From contig JALHOP010000006.1 in assembly GCA_022842935.1 (NCBI GenBank), forward strand, positions 1-64,000: a stretch of 64,000 nt of DNA, given 5' to 3'. This DNA comes from Myxococcota bacterium (GTDB taxonomy: Bacteria; Myxococcota; XYA12-FULL-58-9; JALHOP01). Positions 53,460 through 62,003 of the stretch are shown one piece after another; position 1 is the stretch's first letter, and each line of letters begins with the position of its first letter. The notes under the pieces are model-generated. The model was given only the letters and a program-made list of their open reading frames with translations, did no database searches and was not told the DNA's origin. The position numbers and the translations under genes were made by a program.

Positions 53460-53473
53460 ACGGGTTTGCCGGT

Positions 53474-53495
53474 GTCCAGCCGCGCTCCGCTGGAC
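53474..53495. terminator. Hairpin after the holin-like gene
   Basis: A perfect 7-bp stem (GTCCAGC 53474-53480 with GCTGGAC 53489-53495), 8-base loop, followed by the AT-rich GAATAATT. It may attenuate or end transcription before the 53544 gene. The T-run is poor. Confidence 0.35.
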
Positions 53496-53543
53496 GACGA
53501 ATAATTGGATCCGAGGACGCCTACACTGTAAGCTCGCAATCCT

Positions 53544-54032
53544 ATGGCGGCAGACCATCCATTCCGCTGGATTGGTGGAGCGGCGCTCGTGGTGGGGTTG
53601 TTCGTGCTCGGCGCGACCTCCTTCCCGAAGCAGCCGGAAGAGCTCGTATTGTCGCTCGAGCGGACAAGCGTCAGCTACGCCAACGACAGGGCGGAAGCAG
53701 TCGCGAAGGCTAGCCTCCCCGTGGCGGCCCCGAAAGTGGCCTCGCGCGCTGCTGTCCCGCGCAAGGTAAGCGAGCGCATCGCGGCGCTCCCTGTTTTTCC
53801 TCAACCGGGCATGACCGTCGCCGCCTTCGACGACGCTTCCGGCATGAGCGCCCCAACCTCCGGAGGTGACGAGCTCACTCGCACGTTACGCGCTCTCGCC
53901 CGGGCCGCCGCTCCCGACCAGGCAGTACCAACACGCGACGTTCGCATCATTGATGGCAGCCAGCTCGCAAACTCCTCCCCCTCGGTGGTTCTCCTGGCCG
54001 CGCGGCCAGTGCGCGGACCGCCGGCCGTCTGA
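53544..54032 (+). CDS. Single-pass protein of unknown function, upstream of the motor genes
   Basis: A 162-residue protein with an N-terminal hydrophobic segment (WIGGAALVVGLFVLGATSF), then a basic Ala/Val-rich part (AVAKASLPVAAPKVASRA) and a Ser/Pro-rich C-terminal half. The anchor and the disordered tail suggest a periplasmic protein, possibly an accessory to the motor genes that follow 80 bases downstream; this is inference from position. No family recognised. ATG 53544 lacks a strong SD. Confidence 0.6.
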   Translation: MAADHPFRWIGGAALVVGLFVLGATSFPKQPEELVLSLERTSVSYANDRAEAVAKASLPVAAPKVASRAAVPRKVSERIAALPVFPQPGMTVAAFDDASGMSAPTSGGDELTRTLRALARAAAPDQAVPTRDVRIIDGSQLANSSPSVVLLAARPVRGPPAV

Positions 54033-54111
54033 CAGTCCACTATCGCGTTGTAGTCGAAGTTAATTCGGTCACGTCTACGCTGACGTGATCTTCGTTCGGA
54101 GTTTTTCAGCC

Positions 54112-54777
54112 ATGCATGAGGCAGCAGAGTTCTACCGCGCTGGCGGTATTTGGATGCACCCGATCTCCATCGTTTCGATCTTCGTGGTCGGCATTTCGTT
54201 CGAGCGCATCTACGCCCTGTACTTCAAGTACAACATCAACGCGTCGCAGTTCATGGCCCAGATCCAGAAGCTGGTTCTGACCAACAACATCGACCGCGCC
54301 ATCAAGCTGTGCAACGCGTCACCCCAGGCGGCGCTACCGCGCGTCATCAAGGCTGCTCTCACCCGCGCCAACAAGGGTGAGGTCGAGATCGAAAACGCGC
54401 TCGAAGAGGCCAGCGTCGAGGTGCTTCGCGACATTGGTAAGCGCATCCCAATCTTGCCCAACCTCGCGAACGTCGCGACGCTGTGCGGCCTCCTGGGCAC
54501 CATCGTCGGCCTCATCGAAGCGTTCACTGCCGTCGCCAGCGCGCCGCCGGACATGAAGAGCCAGCTGCTCACGCAAGCGCTCGCGATCGGCTTGAACGCG
54601 ACCGCACTGGGCCTCATCGTCGCCATCCCGGCGCTCTTGTTCTTCGTCTTCCTGAGCACCTCGTCGAAGAAGATCATCGAGGACGTCGACCAGTACTCGC
54701 TCAAGATCCAGAACCTGTTGGTCGCGCGCAGCCGCAATCCGCAGGCTGTCCAGGCGACCGAGCAGTCCGCGGGATAA
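54112..54777 (+). CDS. MotA/TolQ/ExbB-type proton channel protein, set 1
   Basis: An inner-membrane stator subunit, 221 residues. A hydrophobic N-terminal helix (IVSIFVVGISFERIYALYF) is followed by a cytoplasmic helical domain and then two helices with the family pattern: NLANVATLCGLLGTIVGLIE (NxAtlxGLLGTVxGx) and LAIGLNATALGLIVAIPALL. These two helices line the proton path with a neighbouring ExbD/TolR helix. GGAG lies 10 bases before ATG 54112. The next gene starts 3 bases after its stop, so both belong to one operon. Confidence 0.93.
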   Translation: MHEAAEFYRAGGIWMHPISIVSIFVVGISFERIYALYFKYNINASQFMAQIQKLVLTNNIDRAIKLCNASPQAALPRVIKAALTRANKGEVEIENALEEASVEVLRDIGKRIPILPNLANVATLCGLLGTIVGLIEAFTAVASAPPDMKSQLLTQALAIGLNATALGLIVAIPALLFFVFLSTSSKKIIEDVDQYSLKIQNLLVARSRNPQAVQATEQSAG

Positions 54778-54780
54778 GAG

Positions 54781-55419
54781 ATGTCATTCTCACCATCGAG
54801 CCGACGCGAAGAGCTCGGCGAGGTTGCGATCAACCTCAACCCGATGATGGACATGTTCGCGGTGCTCATTCCGGCACTGCTCATGTTGTCAGCGGTCGTC
54901 GAGGTTGCGATCGTCGAGGTTTCGGCGCCGTCGATTGGGCCGTCGAGTGATCCGCCGCCCAAAGAAGACAAGCCGCCACTGAACCTGACTCTCACCATCA
55001 CTGAGGGCGGGTACATGTTGACGGCGTCGGGCGGTGAGCTCGCCGGGATTCCCAAAGTCGACCCGAGCACGCCGATGCCGCAGATCCCCATCAAGGAGAT
55101 GCCCATCGTCTGCTCGCGCTTCCGCGGTACGACACCACCTCCACGCTCGCGCAACGCCGATCGCCCGATGTGCGACGACAAGAACGCGCGCGACGCGGTG
55201 ATGTTCTGGGCGTACGACATCGCCACGCTGAACCAGGCGATGTTGAAGATCCACCGCGATTATCCCGATGAGCGACGCCTCATTGTCGCTGCCGAATCAG
55301 CGGTTCAATACGAGAGCATCGTCGATGCCCTCGACGCAACGCGAGTCACGCGCCTCGCCGACGGGTCACTCGAGACCATGTTCGACCAAGTGGTGCTCTC
55401 TCCCGCGACCAACATGTGA
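54781..55419 (+). CDS. ExbD/TolR-type protein, set 1, first copy
   Basis: A 212-residue single-pass protein. The N-terminal helix NPMMDMFAVLIPALLMLSAV carries the conserved membrane aspartate (Asp24), the proton-binding residue in ExbD/TolR. The periplasmic part is longer than usual and includes PSSDPPPKEDKPPLNLTLTI and two cysteines (MCD and CSR), so a disulphide is possible. It lies 3 bases after the ExbB-like gene. Confidence 0.9.
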   Translation: MSFSPSSRREELGEVAINLNPMMDMFAVLIPALLMLSAVVEVAIVEVSAPSIGPSSDPPPKEDKPPLNLTLTITEGGYMLTASGGELAGIPKVDPSTPMPQIPIKEMPIVCSRFRGTTPPPRSRNADRPMCDDKNARDAVMFWAYDIATLNQAMLKIHRDYPDERRLIVAAESAVQYESIVDALDATRVTRLADGSLETMFDQVVLSPATNM

Positions 55420-55431
55420 AGGTGGTCTGTC

Positions 55432-56109
55432 ATGGCTAACAATCCTAACGACCCGGCATCGCTGAGCAACGCTGGCGGACCGGGCATGGTGGCGGGGCCC
55501 TCGGAGGGCATGCCATCCAGTGCGCATACGACGGGGATCCCGCGTGTGCGCAGCCAAGACGAGCTCTATTCGGAGATGCGCGCTCGCGAGAAGAAAAAAG
55601 CGAAGCGCATGCGCCGCAAGACCGCGCACGATCATCCTGTCGACGTCAGCATCAATTCGCTGCTCGACATCTTGAGCGTCATCCTCGTCTTCTTGATGAA
55701 GAGCTACTCGGCGAGCAGCGTGAACATCAAGCCTTCGAAGGAGCTCCAGATTCCCTTCACGAAGTCGCTGGAAGCGCCCGCCGAGGCGACAGCGGTCACC
55801 GTGACGCTCAAGCACATCTTGGTCGACGATGTGCCCATCATGGATCTGGAAGAGGGTGGCAAGGTTCGTCCGGAGGACCTAGCCGAGGAGCAGATGATGC
55901 TCCAACCGCTCTACAACAAGCTCCTCGACGAAGTAGAAAAGCGTAAGAAGATCATGCAAAAAAATACGTCGGTCGAAGCAAAGATCGACATGATGCTGAT
56001 CGCCGACCGCTTTGTGCCGTTCGAGCTGCTAACGCGTGTCATGTACACGGCGGGACAGGCGGAGTTCTCCAAGTTCGACTTCATCGCAATCAAGCTCGAA
56101 GGTGGATAG
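55432..56109 (+). CDS. ExbD/TolR-type protein, set 1, second copy
   Basis: A 225-residue single-pass protein. A long basic cytoplasmic N-terminus (SEMRAREKKKAKRMRRKTAH) precedes the membrane helix DVSINSLLDILSVILVFLM with the conserved Asp79. The periplasmic domain holds VTVTLKHILVDDVPIMDLEE and a helical C-terminus. The N-terminal extension of about 65 residues is unlike standard ExbD and may dock another protein. AAGGTGG lies about 6 bases before ATG 55432. A 127-base gap with a possible promoter separates it from set 2. Confidence 0.9.
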   Translation: MANNPNDPASLSNAGGPGMVAGPSEGMPSSAHTTGIPRVRSQDELYSEMRAREKKKAKRMRRKTAHDHPVDVSINSLLDILSVILVFLMKSYSASSVNIKPSKELQIPFTKSLEAPAEATAVTVTLKHILVDDVPIMDLEEGGKVRPEDLAEEQMMLQPLYNKLLDEVEKRKKIMQKNTSVEAKIDMMLIADRFVPFELLTRVMYTAGQAEFSKFDFIAIKLEGG

Positions 56110-56236
56110 CGGGTCAGGTGGCGATGGTCGGACGAGGGATTTCCGCCTTCGCATCATTGTTTGTCTCGCGGCAAACGGCGCTTAGAGCTAAAACGTACGC
56201 ACGAATCACAAAGCAGTAATGCCCCTAAGGTGACGG

Positions 56237-56869
56237 ATGCTTGACTACCTCATTGCTGGTGGACCGTTCATGTTCGCGACGCTTAGCGTCTCGATCTTGT
56301 GCGTCGCGATCTTCATCCTGCGTATCGTGTATCTGTGGCGGCGCGCCGGCAAAGGCGAGCTCCTGCGGTCGCAGGTCATGCAGTTCGTCGAGGAGCGCAA
56401 CTATCGCAACGCGATCCGCGTGGTGAGCGGTAACAGCTCGCCTTTGGGCAAGGTGCTGCAAGCGGCCCTGGTTCGCGCCAACCGCAGCGAGAAAGAGATC
56501 CGCCGCGCGGTCGAGTCGGCTGCGATCGAAGAGATCCCCAAGGTGCGTGGCGCGACCGTTTACCTGCCGCAGCTCTCCAACTTGGCGACCCTTCTCGGCC
56601 TCCTCGGCACCATCGAAGGTCTGATCGTTACCTTCCAGGGCGCCTCGGGTGAGAGCGCCGCGGTTCGCCAGGAAGCGCTTGCCCGCGGTATTTCGATCGC
56701 ATTCTACAACACGTTCTTCGGTCTGCTCGTCGCGACGATGGGCGTTATCTTCTACCTGATTCTCTTGGCACGAACGAATACGGTGCTTGGCCTCATCGAG
56801 CGGTCCGCTGCAACGGTCATCGACTCGCTGCTGTGGACTCGTGAGCAGCCAGGCAAGAAGAGCGCTTAA
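56237..56869 (+). CDS. MotA/TolQ/ExbB-type proton channel protein, set 2
   Basis: A 210-residue stator subunit, a paralogue of that at 54112. The N-terminal helix is FMFATLSVSILCVAIFILRI. Cytoplasmic helices follow (EKEIRRAVESAAIEEIPKVR), then the conserved pair LSNLATLLGLLGTIEGLIVT and SIAFYNTFFGLLVATMGVIF. Between the second and third helices, AARRGISIA-type order is replaced by ALARGISIAFYNT, where an alanine-to-serine-type polar residue sits in the channel helix. ATG 56237 has AAGGTG 4-6 bases upstream. It opens the second set. Confidence 0.93.
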   Translation: MLDYLIAGGPFMFATLSVSILCVAIFILRIVYLWRRAGKGELLRSQVMQFVEERNYRNAIRVVSGNSSPLGKVLQAALVRANRSEKEIRRAVESAAIEEIPKVRGATVYLPQLSNLATLLGLLGTIEGLIVTFQGASGESAAVRQEALARGISIAFYNTFFGLLVATMGVIFYLILLARTNTVLGLIERSAATVIDSLLWTREQPGKKSA

Positions 56870-56875
56870 GCACTC

Positions 56876-57448
56876 ATGTCGGCACCAAACAAAGGTATCG
56901 GCGCCGGTCTTTTCGGCAAAGAGTCGGGGACGAGCTACGAGGTCTATCTCAACCTGACGCCCTTGATGGACGTCATGTCGAACCTCCTGTTCTTCCTCTT
57001 GGCCTCGTTCGGCGCGACCATGGTCGCGATCATGCCGACCACGGTGCCAACCGTGGCGAGTGGGGAGTCGACACCCGACCCCGAGAAGACCGAAGACTCG
57101 GTCAACGTGACGCTGCGGGCCGACGGCACGGGCCTCACCTTGAAGTGTGAGAGCGACACTCTCGCTCCCGACCTCTTGAAGGACCTCGGCGGCAAGATCC
57201 CGAAGAAGGATGGTCAGTACGACTACAAGCAGCTCACCGCGACCTTGAAGTCCATCAAGGAGAAGTACCGAGCCTCGAAGAGCGTCGTGGTCGTCCCCGA
57301 CGACAACGTGCCGTACGAGATCATCGTCAAGATCCTCGACGCAGCGCGCGACACGCGGCTCGTCGATACGAAAAACGCCATCTTGTTCCCCGATGTCGTA
57401 CTGTCCGGCATAGCGACACACGACGCGGATGGAAACTTACTGAAGTAG
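56876..57448 (+). CDS. ExbD/TolR-type protein, set 2, first copy
   Basis: A 190-residue single-pass protein. Membrane helix YLNLTPLMDVMSNLLFFLLA with conserved Asp32. The periplasmic part has SVNVTLRADGTGLTLKCESD and VVVVPDDNVPYEIIVKILDA, the 'pdp.vpye.vv.vld' pattern of the ExbD family. Only 6 bases separate it from the ExbB-like gene. Confidence 0.93.
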   Translation: MSAPNKGIGAGLFGKESGTSYEVYLNLTPLMDVMSNLLFFLLASFGATMVAIMPTTVPTVASGESTPDPEKTEDSVNVTLRADGTGLTLKCESDTLAPDLLKDLGGKIPKKDGQYDYKQLTATLKSIKEKYRASKSVVVVPDDNVPYEIIVKILDAARDTRLVDTKNAILFPDVVLSGIATHDADGNLLK

Positions 57449-57493
57449 ACGTGTTCGTTTGGCCGTTGGCTCGTAAGAGCGGCCGGAGGGCTC

Positions 57494-57964
57494 ATGGCTG
57501 GTGGTGGCGGTGGCGACTCAGAATACGACGTCAATATCAACTTGACGGCGCTTCTCGACATTCTCACCAACCTCCTCTTCTTCTTGATGGTCGGCTTCAT
57601 GTCCTCGAAGGCGTCGATGGAGCTCGACGGGGGCATGCAACTCCCGACGTCAACGGCTCAGCTCGAGCCCAAGAAGGCCGTGCAGGTTACCGTTGCTCGC
57701 AAGGAGCTACGCGTCGAGAAAGAAGTCATCGCGCAGCTTCGCGACGGCAAGGTGGTCGCCGCGAAGTCGCAAGAAGGCAAGATTGACCCGCTCTTGCAGC
57801 GCTTGCAGATCATTCGCAAAGAAAAGAACGCGACCGGGCCCGAGGCCGACATCCTTTTCGTGCTCTGCGACAAAGATACTCCTTACGGACTCTTGCGGCG
57901 CGTCATGATGACAGCGGCGGAAGCCGGCTATCCGAAGTTCCGCATGGCCGTCCTCATGCAGTAA
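57494..57964 (+). CDS. ExbD/TolR-type protein, set 2, second copy
   Basis: A 156-residue single-pass protein. NLTALLDILTNLLFFLMVGF carries the conserved Asp22; the periplasmic part has AVQVTVARKELRVEKEVIAQ and ends with the ExbD 'DtPYGLLRRVMMTAAEAGY' pattern. GGAGGG lies close before ATG 57494. It completes the second set of one ExbB-like plus two ExbD-like genes. Confidence 0.93.
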   Translation: MAGGGGGDSEYDVNINLTALLDILTNLLFFLMVGFMSSKASMELDGGMQLPTSTAQLEPKKAVQVTVARKELRVEKEVIAQLRDGKVVAAKSQEGKIDPLLQRLQIIRKEKNATGPEADILFVLCDKDTPYGLLRRVMMTAAEAGYPKFRMAVLMQ

Positions 57965-58026
57965 CGTGTAGCTTCCCTTGCCGCTTGCGAGCTCGAGCGG
58001 GACACTGTTGTTTGGGGGAGCAATCG

Positions 58027-58731
58027 ATGTCCGACGCCGACCGGGCGGCGCGCGCTGAAGAGGCGTTGGCGCGCCGTGACGATCTGTACGCCCTGGTCTT
58101 TCACGATTTGCGCAATCCGCTGAACACCATCGGCATGTCGCTCGCGCTGCTCGCCGACGATGTGCCGCCTTCGGCCAAGGAGACCATCGCCCGCATCAAG
58201 CGCGCCGTCGACAAGATGGAGAAGCTGATGCGCGACATCACCGAGCTGTCGCGGCTCGAGTCCGGGCATGTGAAGCTCGAGCCGGTGTCGCTCTACGTCG
58301 CGGACGTCTTGAAGCACGTCTACGAGCCGTTCGCGCAGCGCGCGACGAGCCGTAAGCTCAGACTAGAGCTTGGCAACATCGACCCCGACATACGTTTCTG
58401 CGTCGACCGCGAACGCTTCATCCAAGCGCTCAACGCCATGGTCGACAACGCTATCCGGCTCGTGCCTGATGGTGGCATCGTCTCGGTCGACGCGGCTGTG
58501 CGCGATGCGCTCATCGAGATTTCGGTCCGTGATAACGGACCTGGATTGTCGCCCGAGGACCAGGCGACCATCTTCACCCGCCACCAAAGCGTCAACAAGA
58601 AGCGAGGTCATGGACTTGGGCTTGGGCTCGCCATCGCCGCGCACATCGTCACCCTGCACGGCGGGAGCGTCGGCGTGACGAGCGAGGTCGGCTCCGGCTC
58701 GACATTCGTCCTGCGCGTGCCGCAAGCGTAG
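58027..58731 (+). CDS. Soluble sensor histidine kinase
   Basis: A 234-residue HisKA/HATPase kinase with no sensor or membrane domain. H-box YALVFHDLRNPLNTIGMSL, with the phospho-accepting His near residue 26. N-box NAMVDNAIRLVPDGG, G1 VRDNGPGLSPEDQATIF, G2 RGHGLGLGLAIAAHIVTLHG. ATG 58027 has GGGGGAG 6 bases upstream. It follows the motor genes by about 60 bases and may sense their state or just be their neighbour; no response regulator is in the window. A small inverted-repeat structure lies after it. Confidence 0.93.
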   Translation: MSDADRAARAEEALARRDDLYALVFHDLRNPLNTIGMSLALLADDVPPSAKETIARIKRAVDKMEKLMRDITELSRLESGHVKLEPVSLYVADVLKHVYEPFAQRATSRKLRLELGNIDPDIRFCVDRERFIQALNAMVDNAIRLVPDGGIVSVDAAVRDALIEISVRDNGPGLSPEDQATIFTRHQSVNKKRGHGLGLGLAIAAHIVTLHGGSVGVTSEVGSGSTFVLRVPQA

Positions 58732-58797
58732 GGCGCTCTTCACTCGCCTTGACTGCTCGGCCCATGCTCGGCAAGGCCGTAGGCGAGCCCGCGAAAT

Positions 58798-60126
58798 TCA
58801 GAGTGCCAAGAGTGAGGTAGCGGCGACCACGGTCGCCTGCACGCCTCGCTTGATGGCGACGTCCGCGACTGGCGCGTAACGAGCCGTGTGACCTTGGGCG
58901 AGGGGCTTACCCTCCTTCAAGTGAGCCTCGACCGCTTTCGGGTCGCTGCCGCCTACGAAGAAGAAGACCGCCGGAACGGACCGGTCCTCGAGGCTGTAGC
59001 GAGCGAAGTCCTCGCCGCCCATGCGCGGCTCTTTGACGGCGACGGCGCTCTCGCCGAGCTCGTTCCGCCAAAGCGTCATGAGACGCTCGGTGAGCTCGGG
59101 ATTGTTGTAGAGGGCCGGCGTGTTGTCGGTCGTGCTGATCGCCACGATGGGCATGCGGTCGGAAGGCACGCCGTTTGTCGTGGCGATGCCATTGGCGATG
59201 CGGGCAATGCCGGCAAGCAGGAGCTTGCGAACCTCTTCCTTGTAGGAGCGAACGGTGAGCTGAAGCTTCACCTCGTCGGGGATGACGTTGCTCTTCGTAC
59301 CGCCATGGATCGAGCCGACGGTGACGACCGCAGCTTCTCCCGGAGGAACCTCGCGTGACACGATGGTTTGTAACGCCACGACGAGCTCGCTCGCCATCAC
59401 GACGGGATCCTTCACGAGGTTCGGATAGGCGCCGTGGCCACCAACGCCGCGCATGGTGATCTCGACGGTATCGACGTTGGCGAGCAAGAAGCCGGGGCGT
59501 GTGGCGATGAGACCGGCGGGCGACTCGCTGTCGACGTGCAAGCCGATGGCATAAGTGGGCTTGCCGAACTTCTCATAAAGACCCGCGGCGAGCATCGACT
59601 TTGCACCACTGCCGACTTCCTCGGCGGGCTGGGCGATCAATACGAGAGTGCCGCGCCAACGATCCTTGAGCTGAACCATCATCTCGGCCGTGCCCAGCAG
59701 CGAGGTCATGTGAACATCGTGACCGCACGCATGCATCACGCCCGTTTCGAGGCCCGAGACGGTCTTCGTGCGGACCTTGCTCGCGAAAGCCAGATTGGTC
59801 TCTTCGGTCACGGGCAGCGCGTCCATGTCGGCGCGCACGAGGAGGGTCGGCCCATTGCCGTTCTTGAGAACGGCGACGACGCCATAGGCGGGCTTTTTGG
59901 GGTCGTCGTAGCGCCCGAAGTTGGTGGTCACCGTGTAGCCGAGCGACTTGAGCTTCACGGCGAGCTTGGCGCTGGTCTTCTCCTCCTTCTCCGACAGCTC
60001 GGGGGAGGCGTGCAGATCTTTGTATGTGGCGATCAGCGCGGGGAGCTTCGGCGCGAGCGCTTTCTCGACTTCGTTGGATGACACACCCGCGGTGACGACG
60101 ACCTGCAAAGCCAGGGCAAGGAGCAT
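58798..60126 (-). CDS. Secreted M20-family amidohydrolase
   Basis: A 442-residue M20/M40-type metal-dependent hydrolase with a signal peptide (MLLALALQVVVTAGVSS). Metal ligands and catalytic residues: Asp in LLVRADMDALPVTEE, His and Asp in GVMHACGHDVHMTSLLG, Glu pair in LVLIAQPAEEVGSGAKS, His in YAIGLHVDSESP. The lid domain follows, with VEITMRGVGGHGAYPNLVK and the late PRMGGEDFARYSLEDR. Probably an aminoacylase/hippurate-hydrolase-type enzyme acting in the periplasm. It converges with the kinase gene and is divergent from greB. Confidence 0.93.
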   Translation of the reverse strand: MLLALALQVVVTAGVSSNEVEKALAPKLPALIATYKDLHASPELSEKEEKTSAKLAVKLKSLGYTVTTNFGRYDDPKKPAYGVVAVLKNGNGPTLLVRADMDALPVTEETNLAFASKVRTKTVSGLETGVMHACGHDVHMTSLLGTAEMMVQLKDRWRGTLVLIAQPAEEVGSGAKSMLAAGLYEKFGKPTYAIGLHVDSESPAGLIATRPGFLLANVDTVEITMRGVGGHGAYPNLVKDPVVMASELVVALQTIVSREVPPGEAAVVTVGSIHGGTKSNVIPDEVKLQLTVRSYKEEVRKLLLAGIARIANGIATTNGVPSDRMPIVAISTTDNTPALYNNPELTERLMTLWRNELGESAVAVKEPRMGGEDFARYSLEDRSVPAVFFFVGGSDPKAVEAHLKEGKPLAQGHTARYAPVADVAIKRGVQATVVAATSLLAL

Positions 60127-60310
60127 CCGCGCTCGAAACCACGGGCGGGCGACTCTGTCAAACGCGCCCGCATGTGGGCCGTACGGCGCGAGCTTCGAGA
60201 TGCTGCGTCGACTTTACCAGCGACCGCGACGAGCGTAGGTAGCCCGATCGAACCCGCCGTCCGGTCTTGTCGTGCTCGACACGGGCGAGCGCGGGTCAGG
60301 GGAACCAAAC

Positions 60311-60862
60311 GTGTCCAAGGCGTTCACGCGCGAAAGCGACGAAGAGACAGACAGCGAGGAATTCGCCGAGGAGGAAGAGAAGGCGAAGAACCTCGGCCGT
60401 CAGTACATCACGCCGAGCGGCTACAAGCGCATGGGCGACGAGCTCGATCAGCTCTGGCGCGTCGAGCGGCCCAAGGTGACGCGCGAGGTCGAGGCGGCCG
60501 CAGCGCTGGGCGATCGGTCCGAGAACGCGGAGTACATCTACGGCAAGCGCCGCTTGCGTCAGATCGACAGCCGGTTGCGCTTTCTCAAGAAGCGCCTCGA
60601 GCACGTCACGGTGGTGACCGCTTCTCCGGACCAAGCCGATAAGGTTTTTTTCGGGGCCAGTGTCACCGTCGAGGACGAAGATGGGGCGTCGTTCACCTAC
60701 CGCTTGGTGGGAGCCGACGAAATCGACACGGCGAAGCGTTGGATCAGCCTCGACTCGCCAATTGGCCGCGCCCTATTGGGCAAAACGATGGGCGCGGTGG
60801 TGACTGTGCAGCGCCCCAAGGGCGAGGTCGAGCTGACCATTCGCGCGATCGCCTACGAGTAG
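60311..60862 (+). CDS. greB: Transcription elongation factor GreB-type
   Basis: A Gre factor that stimulates transcript cleavage in backtracked RNA polymerase, 183 residues. An acidic N-terminal extension (DEETDSEEFAEEEEKAK) precedes the coiled coil YITPSGYKRMGDELDQLWRV and SENAEYIYGKRRLRQIDSRL with the two acidic residues at the tip (GDRSENAEY). The FKBP-like C-terminal domain includes FRYLV-type FTYRLVGADEIDT and SPIGRALLGKTMGAVVTV. The YIYGKRRLRQID pattern fits GreB better than GreA. GTG 60311 has AGGGGA 7 bases upstream. The acidic extension is unusual. Confidence 0.93.
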   Translation: MSKAFTRESDEETDSEEFAEEEEKAKNLGRQYITPSGYKRMGDELDQLWRVERPKVTREVEAAAALGDRSENAEYIYGKRRLRQIDSRLRFLKKRLEHVTVVTASPDQADKVFFGASVTVEDEDGASFTYRLVGADEIDTAKRWISLDSPIGRALLGKTMGAVVTVQRPKGEVELTIRAIAYE

Positions 60863-60889
60863 TACTCAACGTCCGGTGGGCTCGGCAGC

Positions 60890-61795
60890 TCAGCGGCGAC
60901 CCTCGACGCGGGTCAAGACGTAGTAGTCGACAAGCTCCGGACTGCTGGTGTTGTATCCAGCGCTAATGCGGAGCGTGTCGTCGAGATAGAGATTCCAGAG
61001 TCGACCCGTAACGCCTTCCGGACCAGGTGTCGGTACCGACCTTACGTCGCGCCGGGCGACCGCTAGCGCGAGATCGCGCACTTGGTCGTCGGGCGGAAGA
61101 CCGCCCAACCGGAGACGGCTCTCGCCGAACGTCAACGCAACGACGTTGAGACCCTGCTGGCCAGCGGTCTCGGGGGTCGGGCGATTCACGATGGTGTAGT
61201 CGCCTCGCAAGAAGGTGCTGACGGTGCCGCCAAAAACGCTGTAGTTGGCCACGTTATAGTAGAAGCCATCTTCTACGACTTGGTAGATGCGGTCGCGCTG
61301 CAAGCGAGCGGGGCCGCGATCGGTGATGTCGGCGTTGTCGTACCAGACACTCTTCCAATTGCCGCGTAGCCGCGTGGTCTCGTCGTCAGGTCGGTTCGCC
61401 GCGTAGTAGGCCGCGAGCTCGGCAACGAGCGGTTCGAGCTGGGCGCGCACCTCGGCGAGGTTGTCCGTGCGCAATGTGTTGGCGCGGGTAAGCTCCAAGA
61501 CCCGCGCCTTGATCTCGGCGATGCGCGCGGGCGTCGCAGCAGCGACTGCATCGGCGGGGACCGGCGCGACCGCACGTTCAGCGCCGGCGGAGCCCTGTAG
61601 AGTCACCCCGACCCGCGACTGGGGTGGGGCGAGAGTGACACCGGGAGCCGTAGGCACCGTCTGCACCTGCTGGGGAGCTCGCGCGAGGAGGGCGTCGCTC
61701 GGACCACCCGCAGGCAAGGGCGCCACATCGTGCTGCTCAAACCCAGGAGTGGTCGCACGAAGCGACGAAATAGACGGTGTTACCAATCCGCTCAT
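60890..61795 (-). CDS. PAP/fibrillin-like protein with a disordered N-terminus
   Basis: A 301-residue protein without a signal peptide. Residues 1-90 are Pro/Ala/Thr/Val-rich. A helical part follows (IAEIKARVLELTRANTLRT). Then a lipocalin-like domain: RLRGNWKSVWYDNADITD, IYQVVEDGFYYNVANYSVF and GRLWNLYLDDTLRISAGY, ending in 'YYVLTRV'. The order (an RGxW start, a 'y.nv' strand, and 'yLDd.LRIs.G....VLtR' end) is that of PAP/fibrillin domains, known mainly from plastids and cyanobacteria, so finding it here is of note. A 50-residue scrap of a paralogue is at 1152-1304. No metal or catalytic motif is seen. Confidence 0.7.
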   Translation of the reverse strand: MSGLVTPSISSLRATTPGFEQHDVAPLPAGGPSDALLARAPQQVQTVPTAPGVTLAPPQSRVGVTLQGSAGAERAVAPVPADAVAAATPARIAEIKARVLELTRANTLRTDNLAEVRAQLEPLVAELAAYYAANRPDDETTRLRGNWKSVWYDNADITDRGPARLQRDRIYQVVEDGFYYNVANYSVFGGTVSTFLRGDYTIVNRPTPETAGQQGLNVVALTFGESRLRLGGLPPDDQVRDLALAVARRDVRSVPTPGPEGVTGRLWNLYLDDTLRISAGYNTSSPELVDYYVLTRVEGRR

Positions 61796-62003
61796 GGCCG
61801 CAGGTATCGGGTGGAAAGCCGAGATGTTTCGAGCTTATTACGCGTTCTCGCCTGCCCGTCCGGCGCCCCACCTTCTCACGTCCGCGCTGTTCGGGACTCG
61901 CTCCGCAAGACAAAGTCGCTAATGCCGACGGGGACGGCGCAGGTACGTCACGCACACGGGAAGAGCTATTCTGCACGCACGTCGCTCGTGTAAGGTAAAC
62001 GCC

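Noticed and set aside
56225-57421. A 398-codon minus-strand open frame
   Set aside because: Antisense to the second motor set; the two plus-strand genes there are clearly coding.
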